DNA of 64,000 nucleotides, from contig NC_092184.1 in assembly GCF_043641665.1 (NCBI RefSeq), positions 19,065,608 through 19,129,607 on the forward strand. Direction: 5' to 3'. The DNA is from Enoplosus armatus (Eukaryota; Chordata; Actinopteri; Centrarchiformes; Enoplosidae). The position numbers and the translations under genes are program-made. The notes below the pieces were generated by a model. The model saw only the letters and a list, made by a program, of their open reading frames with translations. It searched no databases and was not told the origin of the DNA. Of the stretch, positions 13,467 to 25,899 are shown one piece after another (the stretch's first letter is position 1; every line of letters starts with the position of its first letter).

Positions 13467-13714
13467 TAAAATTTAATTTGCAAGTAGAGGTAAAATCCAA
13501 CATGAATCCATATAAATTCACAATATACATCACAGATGCTGGTTAGGATCAGTTCAATGACCTGTATGTTACTTTATGTGAGGAATAACTAGTTGCTATC
13601 AGTAATAATACTGCCAATGCTGGTAGTACTAAGGGAGTGCTAGGTGTATCACCTTTCCATTGAGTAATACTGTGTTGTATAGACTAAAGTATCCATCAGC
13701 CAGGGTAGACGTGA

Positions 13715-14130
13715 CATGCTTATTTATCTAATTGAATTCAGGAAGCAGGATGCCATCACCTCACATGCAATACCCTCCCTGAGCAACGCGATGTGGTCTT
13801 CCCTTCTGTCAATCATTTGCTCCTCAGACATCTTTGGCTTCTTGCACTTACTCACAGGCCACATCTGAGGGGACCAGACAGGGCAAGCTCACAAATATTG
13901 ACTTTCCAATAACATGAGAGTGCACAGCAGCCTATCATATGGCTCGAATTAAAGCATTATGACATAATAGAGCGAAGTCGGGGTTAAGACCTCATTACTG
14001 CCACCCGGGGCCTCTGCTTTCTCTCTCTCTTAACCTGGCAGCTCTCAGTTCTGGTTTTGGACCTGCTCCACTCTAATTGGAGCAGCAATATGGAGTAATT
14101 GGAAAAGGGGTACGGTGTTACTATGCTGAA
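13715..14130. promoter_or_regulatory. candidate regulatory block in intron 2
   Basis: Complex AT-rich sequence with TTATTTATCTAATTGAATTC, GTCAATCATTTGC and two CTAATTGGAGC/GTAATTGGAA homeodomain-type cores. It is free of simple repeats and of coding signal. Confidence 0.3.
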
Positions 14131-14252
14131 TGTGGCCCGTTCTGTGTTTTTTAGCGCTTAACCCAGTAATAAGCTCTCAAACCAGACCGCACCATCCCAT
14201 TACCCTTTGAACTGCAGCGCGGGGACAGAAGAGCGATTTGAACATGTGAGTG

Positions 14253-14253
<1 letters not shown>

Positions 14254-14328
<75 letters not shown>
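14254..14328. repeat. (CA)n microsatellite, 75 bp
   Basis: Uninterrupted CA dinucleotides ending at GAGCAGTACA. Confidence 0.97.
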
Positions 14329-14331
<3 letters not shown>

Positions 14332-14915
14332 CAGTACACTCCATACAGGATACATGGATACGTAAGTATATGGAGATTGTGACTGTGTGTAGGTTATAAT
14401 AGCCGTGAGAGAGGGAGGGAGAGTCTGGCAGGGGCTAAGAGGACAGAGGGCCTTGGCTTGTGCCTGTTTGCGCAGCTCTGACCACAGACACAGAGAAAGT
14501 GGTTTCGTAGAGCAGTATTAGCTCTTGATTATTTGCGTTAACCGGTACTTAGATTTACTGCCTGGGTAATGCGATCTGACTGGTAGTTAAGCACTAGCAG
14601 CAACTCGGGGCAGGAAAGCCAGGACAGAGTTGCTGTTCCCTCTCTGTTTCCCCGGACTGGACCAATAAAAAGCCTGCGAGCTCTGCCCCTGAATTGCTGT
14701 CTCTCCCTCCCTCTGACCCTCCCCATTGGGAAGACATTTGGAAACAATCAGCAGTGTGTTTTAAGGGAAGGTCTTTCCCCTATCAATCCCCCTAGATAAG
14801 GTATCTATGAGCCTGGCTCCGTGGCCCCGCACACGGAATTCATCACCTCTGTTTCCTGCATGCTGTTTAGGGGTCCCCTCATTTTCACTCCTATCTGTGC
14901 AGAGTGCAGGGGGCA

Positions 14916-14920
<5 letters not shown>

Positions 14921-14947
<27 letters not shown>
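14921..14947. repeat. (TG)n microsatellite, 27 bp
   Basis: Pure TG following GGGCACATTT. Confidence 0.95.
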
Positions 14948-16602
14948 AAACCTAGGTGGTTTACCGTGTTGGTGTATGTTTGTGGGTAACTGCGAGTATG
15001 CATACACATTCCAAACATGCAGTGCTGTTTTGTGTGTGTTTAAGTGAATAACTTTTTTTTTGTATTTTTTTACCCAGGGGAACTCTGTAGACAGCAGACG
15101 AGGTGCGTTTGATTCGAGTGCTCCTAACCTGGGTGGAGTCAGTAGCTCTTACACATTCCCCTCACTCCTTTCCTAACGTTACCTCAGTACTTTCATCACA
15201 TTTTCTGCCAATAGACTTGTAAAATAACGGAAGGATGTTTCACATTTTTACTTAAAGGTTCCCTTGTTACAGTCTAACCTTAAAAAGATAGCTCAGAGGC
15301 TCTTTGGTAGGCAACATAAAAATACAAATTCTTGTGGCGAATTTAATTCAAGCTGGTAAACTTTGCTACATGCCATCGTCCCTCCTCTCATTTCTCCTTT
15401 TGCTTTCCTCTGTAAATCATCTAATAACACAGAGATGTCTTAGAGATAATGGCTTTGGCAGATACTTTGAAGCTTCGTTGTTACGGTAAGTCTTCCTCAG
15501 AGTATTCAGTGTGCTATAACAGCTGAGGATGGATGATGTAAATGTGTGTTACAAGGCAGTAGCATTTATATCCCACCGATGAGTCGATGCACCTGCATAT
15601 AAATGCTATTATATCTCTGGCTGTCTAGACGTTTGTCATTGTGTCATTGAGTTTGCCCTGCATGTGTTTCCGATCAGATCAGCCTCGTTTTTTCAGCTCG
15701 GAGTGTGTTATGTGTGTGTTGTGACTCCCACCATGAGCTATCAGCTAGTCAGATTTTTGTCTGCATCCCGACAGGTCTGATATAATGGGGGGGGGGCATG
15801 CCCCCCCTCTGAGCTTTTCAAACAGGTGAACTCCTCCTTCCTCATCCCTCCTTTTTCCCGACCTCCTTCTTCAATCAAACAAGTCCTTCCATTCACTTCA
15901 GATCTAATAAGGCCCATGACCTTTGCCCTGCTTGGACGGACCCCTGACGAGAGCCTCCTTCACCTGGTATTGTGCTGCTGGCTACACCTTCCCACTGGCA
16001 AAGCCCCCACTCACGCCCGCCTTTGTCCTTTTGCAATTCACTCTGACTTTGTTCAGTTAGTTAACCTAGCTTCCCCTCCCTGCTGGGAACTCAGACAGAG
16101 AAAGAGGGAGGAGGAGGGAGTGAGGAGGAGAAGGGGGAAATCAGAAATTTGTATAGTTCTTTTTTTTCTTCCTCTTTAACTGGGCGAGAAGAGTAGCCTC
16201 CGGACAAAGTGGAGGATTTGACTGAGGATTTGACTGACCCTGCACTCATATAGGGGAATCCTCTCACACGTATGAACGTGCCTCATCTACTCTCGCTCTT
16301 CTCACACAAGCCTCAACCAACACCAACAAACAACAGATTAACCCAAAGAAAGGGATTACCAATCAAAATAAGAGGAAGGGAGATGGGCCCCCTGCTTGTT
16401 TTGTCTTTGGGATCTTGAATGGACATCACTCCTGTCCAAAACAATCAAGCTCCGGTTACACTGAATGGGGAGCTCATCTCCCTCACAGACACCAGGAGAG
16501 ACAAAAGCAGACGCAGACACACGCGGCTGAAGGCATTTTGGGGCTGTTTTAACAGAGGGGAGGCTGCACACTCTGCACCATGTGAAGGAAGTTAGAGGCC
16601 AG

Positions 16603-16672
16603 GGGTGTTTTGGCAGCTCAGCAGGTTAAGGCACATGATATTTACTCACCAGGACTCGGGTCAATTCAATTC
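16603..16672 (+). mobile_element. tRNA-like SINE head (A-box and B-box remnants)
   Basis: TGGCAGCTCAGCAGGTTAAG at 16611-16630 resembles a tRNA A box (TGGCNNAGTNGG). It is followed about 25 bases later by ACTCGGGTCAATTC, which resembles a B box (GGTTCAATTC) missing one T. Spacing fits a tRNA-derived fish SINE. The cloverleaf is degraded, so this is not a functional tRNA. The SINE body and tail are not recognised; a TCAAT-rich stretch follows. Confidence 0.4.
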
Positions 16673-17875
16673 AATCAATCCTTAAATTGATTTAACAGAA
16701 AACTATACTTATACTATAACTGTAGGAATTAAATTAATTATTAATTCATACACTGCAAGCATCCTGGTCTCCAGTTGAACTGACTTGGAAATCAGGGTTA
16801 AAGCTAGACTTAGCTTAGCTTGGTATGTCCGAGCCTAGTTATGTGTTTGTTGTGACTTGCTGTACATCAGCTTCTCTGAATCCTCACTCCTAAAGGCTTC
16901 ATTAGAACATTAGAACTAACTAAGACTTCACCCTAAGTCCATCCTGCACCCTTGGACCTCTTAGTCCAAGTTCATATTCTATACTAAGCCTTGGTCTTAA
17001 GCCACGTGTCCATCACCATATTTACTTTTACCCCCCACCCCCAGCAGTTATCTTACCCTCAGGTCTGTCTAACTACGTGTCCCAGCTACCAGTCTGACAC
17101 AGCTCCGAAACATAGCTGTATTTACAATTAAAGACAGTATAATTACAGGATATGTATTTCCTCAGCAGCTCAGGTCTCATAAGACAAAACAGTCAAACAG
17201 TCTCTTGTCCAGAACATTCTGTTTACACGGTGACACATTTCCCTCTTCACACTATCTGATCGCACACAACAGATTTTAATGGTGTTTATTGTCTTCTTTA
17301 CAATTCATTAAGTGCCAATGAGACCCAAGTGTATGCTGTGAACGGCTCCTTCATTATTACACACAGTGGCTCAGCGGCCAGTTAGTGCTCTTCTCATGAG
17401 AGAAAACAGGTCCCACAATGATGTCAGCGCAGCCGTTGTGTTCATGCAGCACAATGCATTGACAACCGCCATTCACATTGCCTTTACAGGCGCAGGACTT
17501 TTTCACTTTGAATTTCTAAAAACTATATATGTGTGTGTACGTGTGTGTGAAAATGTGAAGATGTGTGTCCATTGAGAGGTGCGTGAGTGACGGAGAGGTT
17601 CATCCCTAGCGCCTGCCTTTCTAAGCGCTGCTGTGGGCAGGGCCATCTCTGCTGACAGTGGATGGGATGTGGCAGGGGCTCGGGGATTAAGGAGCTTTTA
17701 GCCAGGACTGAGAGTGGCTCTTTCTCCCTGTGACAGAGAGAGGTGACGGGCCGTCAGCGCACAGGGGACAGGCGGACAGCCAGCCAGAGACATCTGCATT
17801 CATTCAGGACAGCGGCTTATCCGTGCAAAAATACCCCCAAAAAAACGCCCTCTTGAAACGCCCTCCATCCACACT

Positions 17876-17877
<2 letters not shown>

Positions 17878-17915
<38 letters not shown>
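17878..17915. repeat. (CA)n microsatellite, 38 bp
   Basis: Pure CA followed by an imperfect tail ATGCACACACGAG. Confidence 0.95.
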
Positions 17916-17917
<2 letters not shown>

Positions 17918-19639
17918 CACACACGAGAGCGTATGTGGACACACATGCAACACACAGATACACAAAACCCTGATTCCAGGATCAACTTTTCCAAGAGTTC
18001 ACACTGTCTGTATACATAAAGGCAAAAGCAATGACTACAGTTGAACTATAGTTGCAGGACTGTCTGAAAACTCTAACTGCATGTTAGACGTTTTTGTTGT
18101 TTCTGCTATCTTTAAATATGACAAATTACGTGCTAGCTCCATAGCCACAAGCTCTATCAGCTAAAGCTTCATCAAAAAATGTCTTTTGGAATCTCAAATT
18201 GAAAGTTTGTCATCCAACACTTAGTAATACAAACACACAATACAAATGTATTTATTTTTTCACAGCAGATCATTTGGCAATGGAAGATTTTCAGTTTAAA
18301 TGATGGGCCTCCTCCTGGCCAGGCATCTGCTTCTCCTCCTTCCATCCACCCATCCTCCCATCCTCTCATGACCAGGAGGTTCAGGAGACAGGCAGAGCCA
18401 GGAAAGGCCCTGCCCATCCACCTAATCCTCTACTCCCATTCACTATCACTGCTAATCTCCTTCACCACCTCCCCACCACCACCTCTACCACCAACACTAT
18501 CGCCTCCACCTCCACCTCCGCCTCTCACTCAAGAGGTGCACAAAGGCCCTAAGCGCCCCTGTCCCGCCCCACTCAACATCCCAACCCTTCTTGCACCCCT
18601 AACCTGCTCCGCCCATCGCTCCTACAGCAGGAGGCACCCAGCTTTCTAAGCCCAGGACCCATAATCCCATGGGGCTGCGAGTTTGGGTGAGCCCAAAGGC
18701 TCATTGAGTGCTGGATAACTCTCTCCCGGACTCTAACTCTCTGTCTTATTGTTGCTGCTGCTGAGAAGAGGACAGACACAAATGGAGTTTGAATTTCAAT
18801 GTGCCTAACGACTCAGAGAGAGAGACAGCAGAATATGGACTGGTGGGCATCCAGGCGTTAAGAGTATTTTCAAGGAAGCCATGGAGAAATACATGCAAAT
18901 ACTGTGGGCAAGTGCAGGCCACCTCATCCTTATCCTGTCACATGAAAGATGGAATGCAGTATTTTGCAGTTCATGGTTTTTCCTTTTTATTTTCATTATT
19001 TAAGTGAAATTATTACATAAAGTCTGGGGGAAAAAATCGAGTACTTGACCCTCTATTATTTGACATTTTTTGAGCTGTGACTATGTGCTTAACTTTGGTA
19101 AAAATGGTCAGCTTTGTTCGGGTGGGCCCCAAGGATTATTCTTTCTATATCAGGCGTTTGTTCTTCTATTTTAAATACAAATCACATCTTCAGTCTACAA
19201 AGTGGTTGGGTTGTTGTTGGAGATGAAACAAAAACTCTTTGTTTCTGTTTTTGAGTGAAAAGATTTTACAATACTAATATGTAAAACATCAATCTTTTGG
19301 ATAAGGCATCGTTCTTTTTCACTTTCTCTACTGATGCCTGCCTTCTTGTACTGACACAGATAACATCTGACATGAATGATTCAAATGAAAATTCAAATGA
19401 AATCTTATCTTTAACAGATACGCAATTCACTCTTCAAATGTAAAATCCTAAACTTACTAAAAGCACTGATAGATTTGTCTCAGCTCACAAACACATGCAC
19501 GCTGGGGAGCATATGGCGACTGGCACAGTCAGCACTCCAGTTCTGCATACAACAGTGTAGGTGAGCGTCGCAGCCTGACAGACCCCTGACTGCTGCCTCT
19601 CTACCTCTTATTTACCGAAGCTGTCTTTCCCATAAGTCA

Positions 19640-20620
19640 CCATTCCTGTATTCATAAAGCATCATGGACGCCATAACTCACCCTTCCCCTTTATGAATAA
19701 AGCCCCCAAATTTATGGTGATGGCGCTGAGGAGCGGTGGCCTCCCTGGTGACAAACTTCCCCCAGTCTGTCACCACTGGCCTGGGCCGCTCAGGGCCCTC
19801 CATCAAATGCTCCAGATGGGAGCGCCACTTTAGCGTTCCCCGGTCGGTGACATCACCTCGCCGCGGCGCACGGAATTGATGATGAAAGCAAACATATCTA
19901 TCTTAACTCACATTTACCAAATCAATTTTATTTTTACAGACCTTCCGCAGGCTTATTGGCATATTGACGATTTGCAGGCAGGAGGGGGGGTGAGCAATGG
20001 GCGAGGGATGGTAAACGGGTGGGCATGGGAGAGGAGGGAGGGGGGTCAGCAGGGCTTAATGGCGTTTACCATATTTAATGCAGAGGGATGTCATCACTGA
20101 ATATCCATTCTGAATAATGTGGCATTTCATCATAAATTCTTTACAACTTATTTACTTAATGGAAAGAGTTATGGCTCGCTGTCAGGATGGTAATTAAACA
20201 TTGTGATACAGTGCTGCCTCGCCAGGATCCCATCTTTCCCCTCAATCCCCCCACCCGCCTGCCCTCAGACACACACACATGCACACTCACACCCCAGCTC
20301 CTCAGCTTTTTAAATACATATTATTATTCAAGCTCCCCATAAATTACCGCGGGATTAAAATTCATGAAACCTCTTTTTCCTTTATTTCCTTTCCCTGGGA
20401 AAAAGAATAACCCAGAGAGCTTGTTCAACCGGCTGTAAATCTCTTTGAGAGGGACAGAGACTTTTTATTAAGATTTTGTGTTATGAAAATGGGCAAAAAA
20501 TGGAGAGTTTCTCCTCACTTCAATTTAGGAGACATTTATGTATTGCGTCTCACCCGGCAGTTGATAATGAGGGAGAAGTTGTTTCCTGGAGAAATGTAGT
20601 CCAGAGTGAAAAAGAAAGAA
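19640..20620. promoter_or_regulatory. candidate regulatory cluster about 1-2 kb downstream of exon 2
   Basis: About 1 kb of nearly repeat-free complex sequence. Landmarks are TTTATGAATAAAGCCCCCAA (19691), a CpG-bearing GGTCGGTGACATCACCTCGC (19841, with a CRE-like TGACATCA), CAAATCAATTTTATTTTTAC (19919), TTAATGGCGTTTACCATATT (20056) and AAATTACCGCGGGATTAAAA (20341). TTTATG/CATAAA and TAATT cores recur. This texture is typical of developmental enhancers, but conservation was not tested. Confidence 0.4.
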
Positions 20621-21368
20621 ATTTATTTTGGTTCGGTCTGAGCCAAAACCACTGAGTCAGAGCTGATGGGCTGGAGTAATGCTCTATGATGTAAACCCAA
20701 CGAGCACCAGTCCAAATCCAAAACTATTTATATGAGCTGAATGTTGATACTTAACCAACACGTTCTCAGTCAGCTTTAAAGTGCAGCATTCAAATGGACT
20801 CAGGGACTCCTCCTGCTGTATCAAATCATCTTTTTATTTAAACCTGTGACTTTTCACTTTGTGAACTACATGGTCAGCGATTGTTGACGAGCTTGGCTCT
20901 GTCCTACAAAGGGACAATGGCCTGAATGAGAAGGACTAAATCCTCACATACAAATTAGAGAGGATCTATTTCGGGAGACTAAATGAGGCTGATACTCTGC
21001 CAGCCCCTTATTCCTGCTCCATAAAACCAAACTAGCCTGACACTGACGGAGACCACATCTAACCTTTGACCTTGTCCTGTGACCCTGCCTTCGATTTTTT
21101 GTGCTGGCTGACCAATATGTGATTTGCCAATGGCCGCACTGGGTCCCTAACCAGGATGAAAAAGGGAATTTATGGCTTTTCATTTTAATTGAGTTAAGAG
21201 CACAACCTCGACTCCCTTTCTTTCAATGGCACTGAGCTAACATTACATCACTGGGCAACAAACGGCAACAACAGACTTGTGGTCACAGGGATAAATGTGA
21301 ACATGACGCCATGGGAGGAAATATAAAGAGGACTGATGTGAATGCTAAAGTGTATATTGGCCAAGGAA

Positions 21369-21390
21369 CCCCCCCCCCCCCCCCCCCCCC
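21369..21390. repeat. poly-C run, 22 bp, about 270 bp past the exon 2 donor
   Basis: Twenty-two consecutive C on the plus strand, hence G22 in the mecom sense strand shortly after the exon 2 splice donor. Such a run can form a G-quadruplex in DNA or pre-mRNA. Confidence 0.92.
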
Positions 21391-21660
21391 GTCAGAAAGT
21401 GTGCTACTACTGTTCAAGAAAACTGCAATTTCCATGTGTGTATACTTGAACCAAAGCTTAAGCTGCTCTGCTACAAGTTACCCTAGCTGCTATGTAATTT
21501 ATCCCCAATCCGATTAAATCTAAGGTGGTCACCTTAAAAATGCCTGTTGAATAGGACTTTCAATAGTTCTAGTGCACTTAATAAAACATTAATTATTAAT
21601 TAATATTTTGCAATAATAGGAATATTCACATGAACTCTTCTTCATCTATTATGTTCCTAC

Positions 21661-22007
21661 CTCCCAGCCTTGAGTGGGGTCCTGGAGACAAGGCCTGTGT
21701 TCTCCTTCATATGGTCCAAAGCGCTCCCCGACGTTTACCCTCCTGTGGCTCCAGATGCCCAGGCCTCCGCCTGGAACTGCAGACTCTCGCAGTTCAAAGT
21801 CCAGGGGAATGGCCAAATCTTCTTGGGGTAAAAAGATGCCTGGATGTTGAAATGACAAGTGGTCCTGGGGTGAAGCCTCATCATCAGAGAGTGGAGGGGA
21901 CACTGGGTCCTCGGCCAGGGCTGAAGAAGGTGCGGGATCACCATCAGAACCGCATACATCGTCCAAGATGTCGGACGGGTAAAGGGCAAACTCATCGTCA
22001 CCGTCAC
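21661..22007 (-). CDS. mecom: mecom (PRDM3/MDS1-EVI1) coding exon 2: acidic linker and start of PR domain
   Basis: This 347-base exon completes codon 13 (A+GT = Ser) and encodes residues 14-128, ending on a whole codon. The acceptor is a pyrimidine tract followed by TTTCTCAG|GTGACG, and the donor is TGGGAG|GTAGGA (phase 0). Residues 14-80 are acidic and Pro/Ser-rich (SDGDDEF, SDILDD, SPPLSDDE). The PR (SET-like) domain begins near residue 82 with DFELRES, PGGGLGIW, VGERFGPY and GEHRPCLQDPTQGWE. The last stretch aligns with human MECOM GEQRSNLKDPSYGWE and poorly with PRDM16. In mammals MDS1 exon 2 ends at the same GWE and splices to EVI1 exon 2, which encodes the rest of the PR domain. PRDM3 is a nuclear, sequence-specific zinc-finger regulator whose PR domain is linked to H3K9 monomethylation. 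The zinc fingers and most of the PR domain are outside the window. The main alternative is a second teleost mecom duplicate or, less likely, prdm16. Confidence 0.92.
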
Positions 22008-22009
22008 CT

Positions 22010-24755
22010 GAGAAAGAAACAGAGCGAGTCTCCACGTGAGGGTGATGCTCAGTGATGTGTTTGTGATTGTTGGATTAATGCTGGCAACAGGTTATCTTTC
22101 TAATGTCTCTGCAACACTAGAAAAAGCTCCAAAGAAGCCTCTTGTCTTCACCTTATTTCAACTATGTAGGACAAATGAGTAAAACATAGAAAGTGTTCAT
22201 ATATTAACTTGATCAGTTCAAATAAACAGCAGAAGCTCCTACAGGTCTGAAACAAGAGGGGGTGTCATGTGACAAAGCTCTGTTTCTGTTTTCATTGAGC
22301 TCAGTAATAGAGCAGGAGAGCACGAAGGGAGCACACTTGTTTCTAATGTCAAAGTTTTTCTTCTTCTTTCTAATTTCTAATATGTTCCCGGCCTGGGAAA
22401 CACCCAACAGACACATTTTAATGCATATCAAAATTTAAAACAAGGCTTGGTATGTCAAAAACAGGCAAAAACAGGTTTAAAAAAAAATGGTATTTGTTTG
22501 AGGTAATGCCGGGTCTACTCAGCATTGTACTGCTCTGACTGTTTTATATTTCCTTTTCCTGAACTCTTTCTCCACTGTACAGTGAAAACAGAGGGAAGCA
22601 TACTGGGGTTAATTGTGAATAGAGTGAAACAGGACATAGAAGTACGACCCTTGAACCCACACTGGGCTTCTTCAGAGTGGCACACGTGGCTGGTGGAGCT
22701 TAATGGTGGAAGAGGGATTGAAACTTTCACAGTGTTGGCACAGTGCTCTGAGGTCTTAAGAGCTGAAAATGTTTGCATCCGAAATAGGTGGAGAGAAGCA
22801 CAGAAATCAGAAAAAAAACTGATGCATTTACATGCAAAGACAGGGACAAAGACAAGTTCACACACAGACAATCAGACAGGTCACCAAACAAGCAAACAGG
22901 CAGATAAATGGTCAGACAAGCAGGCTAATGAAGAAGCCATCTAGGATGACAGGCTGCCAGACAGGTGTCACACGGAGAGACAGAAAGACACTAAAAGCCG
23001 GAAATGATTCACAGGAAGCTGCCGCTCCCCCAGCGTGCGTCTGAGATGGGCTGTGCATAACGTAGGCTGACAGGGCACGGGGAGAGGGGGCTCCGCTAAT
23101 GAGGCTCCACAACCCATCCCTGGGCTGAGGAACATTCCTGAAGGGCTGCCTGTGTGACACTGTACCGCTGCGCTGTCAGCCATGGAACCTTTGATCCACA
23201 CAGATACACACACACACTTCTTGTTCACTGGCCATGAAGTAACCGTGCTTCTGATTGACTGAACGGGTCACTCTGATTGGCCACAGGTGGTCATAAACTA
23301 ACCTGAGAGATTAACTCAAGACCTGGACAAAATCATTGAACTTTTTCATGCGCTCTCACCTTCAAACCGCTGCGAACCTTTGACACATTACTTGAAGCAC
23401 AAGATAAGCCAAGTGCATTGTAGATAAATACCCTTAAAATATGTGCTACTTCCACTTTGGCAAGGTCAATGCACAATGTCTGGTGAAAAGGAATGCAAAA
23501 CTGTCAACTACTGCACAAGTACTACATGAGCTGTTTTCCTCTGCCAGTTAAGAATCATAATCCCTGTCAAAATGTGTGTTTGCTGTGGGGGGGGGGGGGG
23601 GATCTATGCATGAAGACATTGTGCTGAATCAGCTGTCTATTACAGATATCTGGCTGCGTTTTCTGTGTTATGCAGTAAGTGTGTGTATTTGTCGAAGCTG
23701 GTCTACAACTTAAGTATTTCTCATAGTCATTCCCTGCAGCAATACCTGATCACAGAGTCTGTGCAACTATTGTGTTTGACACACACACTGTGTGGGCCCA
23801 GCGTGTTTGAGGGGAAAGTCTTTTACAGACTCTGCTGAGCCGGGCCGGGCATGAAACCCAATGTGGCTCTGCGAGTCAACGTAATGATTTTCAGCACAGA
23901 GACTGTGTAACGCTGTTATAGCCCTGGATGTGAAGCTTGCCATATGGTAGAGGGACAAGAGCTTTTAAAGGTAACTGTATCCCTCCATTGCTGTTTCTCC
24001 TCTGACATGTCCCCCCTCACACTGGTCTCCAAGTTTATATTTGATTTAGACCAGAAATTCCCCCCGTCCAGTGGACTCAACGAGAGCATTTCAGCTCATA
24101 AACATATATGTTTCTGTAAGGTAAACGTTAGCCGAAAGCAAATATGCTATGTTCAGAGTTCTAAAAATTGTGGTTTCATGTGCAGATGATTGATAAGTCA
24201 AAGACCGTAGCTCTGCTTAGACGTGTGGGGCGGTAGGGCCACCGAACACAGATGATCGGAATAGTATGTGTGTGAGAGAGTGTGTGTGTGCATTTCTGTG
24301 TGTCTCTGCCTACTTAAAGCAAATAGTCCTGTTTGTTTGTTCAGTAATGGACATTACTTCATCATTGCAAGCTGACGCCCTTCATCAAAGAGGGAGCGCT
24401 AAAAGAATTCTGGGTAGAGAGGGGGAACTCCAGCTGGGAGCAGCATCATGACTTCAACTGCATTATTAACAGATATGGCAAAGCAAAACTTTGATGTTGA
24501 TGTATCTGAAAGACAACACAAAAGATTTAGTGCAAAATAATGAGGAAAATAATATTATCTCCCCATCAAAATCACTCAGGAACAGAAGAAAATACATCAT
24601 GGCACTTTGCATAAACAGAGATATGCACACACACGCGTATCTCCTATGTATTTAAAATGTTCGCACTTGACGCCAAATTCATTAATTTTTATTAAGAGGG
24701 AAAACATTTGTTCCCGGGCCTGCTATCTGCATGGGTGGAATGATTTTCACCTCTG
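22010..24755. other. intron 1 segment adjoining exon 2, no gene
   Basis: Ordinary sequence with a degenerate GACA stretch (22850-22930) and a 15-G run. A branch-site-like CCCTCACG lies about 25-30 bases upstream of the exon 2 acceptor on the minus strand. Confidence 0.5.
23587..23601. repeat. poly-G run, 15 bp
   Basis: Fifteen consecutive G after TTTGCTGT. Confidence 0.9.
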
Positions 24756-24759
24756 CCAC

Positions 24760-24910
24760 GAGGTGTTGGGCAGACTCATACATCACACGATTACCCCGAG
24801 CAGCGAGCAGGGCCGCCATCATCAGGGAGTGAATTAAAGATGATAGAAAGAGCTATTAATCACTGTGACAAAGCCCCTAATGGAGGTGTGACCCAGCCAC
24901 TGCCGACGGG
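24760..24910. promoter_or_regulatory. candidate regulatory block in intron 1
   Basis: Complex, repeat-free sequence including AGGGCCGCCATCATCAGGGA, GTGAATTAAAGATGATAG and GAGCTATTAATCACTGTGAC. No coding signal. Confidence 0.3.
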
Positions 24911-25899
24911 ACGGCAAGGGGACGCACCCACGGGACAAATGGATACATATGTTTACAGAGAGAAATAACCTACCTGTGGACATAGTTAACCCCCCCTCTC
25001 TCATTTTTTTCTGTACTGCGGTCTTTCTTTCTCTTTCTAACAACTGTATGTCTTTTGCTACATTTACGGGTTAGGGTTACCCATTTTACCCCCCGTCATC
25101 TCTCCTATAATTTTCTATGTTTTTATCAGGTAAACTCTAGTACTCTATCCTGCTTGTTTTTAGTGATGTTAATTTATAGGCGTGTTGATCTTTTATTTAA
25201 TATTTTACATTTTTTAAATAATGCATGTATGAAAGCTAAAAAAAGAAACTATTTTGCAAATAACAGTTGTTTGTTTTATGTCCCAGTTCCTCCGCTGTAT
25301 ATCTGCTTATCGTGTACAATGCGAGGCAGGCTATAACACTGTAAGGTGTAAGGTGAGAACATTATTCATCCACTTAGCTTGCACCCAATTCACAGACCGC
25401 TTCATCTAGCCAGATAGAGAGGTCTAACAGTTGACTGATGGGGTCTTAGATCGTGAAATATGGAAATGAACTCCTCACCTTACGAGGACTGGCCCTTATG
25501 CTTATCTGTAGACATCAATTGCTGCCTGTGATAACAGACAAATGGGACGGGGGGGCTTACCCTTGTACCACAGGTCAAACATAATCACACATGATCCCCT
25601 CCATTAGTCATCACATCCAAATTGTGAAACTGCACTCTTCATCATTCCTCTGCTTTCTATTTATATCTCTACACCAGGAAAATCATGAGTATGTGTCCGT
25701 GCTGTTGTTCCAACACTAAAACACAAGAACCAGAACCACAGCAAAAGTATATCTTTTTTAATTGCAGTTACTGCAGTGCTGCTAAACCAACTTATGAATT
25801 GTTTGGAGAATTCAGAATATGTGGGAGGGGTTGAGGGGGCTACGGCATGATTGCTGTTATTGTGTATTGATTCATTTGCCTGAAAAATGAGGATACCCT

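Larger units (their letters stand above)
14340..19635. other. intron 2 segment, no gene
   Basis: Apart from the listed microsatellites and tRNA-like relic it holds GGGGGGG/CCCCCC runs near 15790, an A/G-rich patch at 16100-16140, and CACC-rich sequence at 18460-18530. No exon was recognised. Confidence 0.5.
1..21660 (-). other. mecom: mecom intron 2, 5' portion (continues beyond the window)
   Basis: The intron starts at the exon 2 donor (GTAGGA) and runs off the low-coordinate edge of the window. No sequence encoding the next PR-domain piece (ILDEFY...KFCIDA-type residues) was found on the minus strand, so exon 3 must lie outside. In mammals this intron also contains the promoter and untranslated first exon of the short EVI1 isoform. 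A CpG-dense patch at about 9.43-9.68 kb is the only candidate of that kind seen here. Confidence 0.8.

Noticed and set aside
21735..22055. Other-frame and opposite-strand frames overlapping mecom exon 2
   Set aside because: Shadows of the real exon, which has exact splice sites and PR-domain homology in a single frame.
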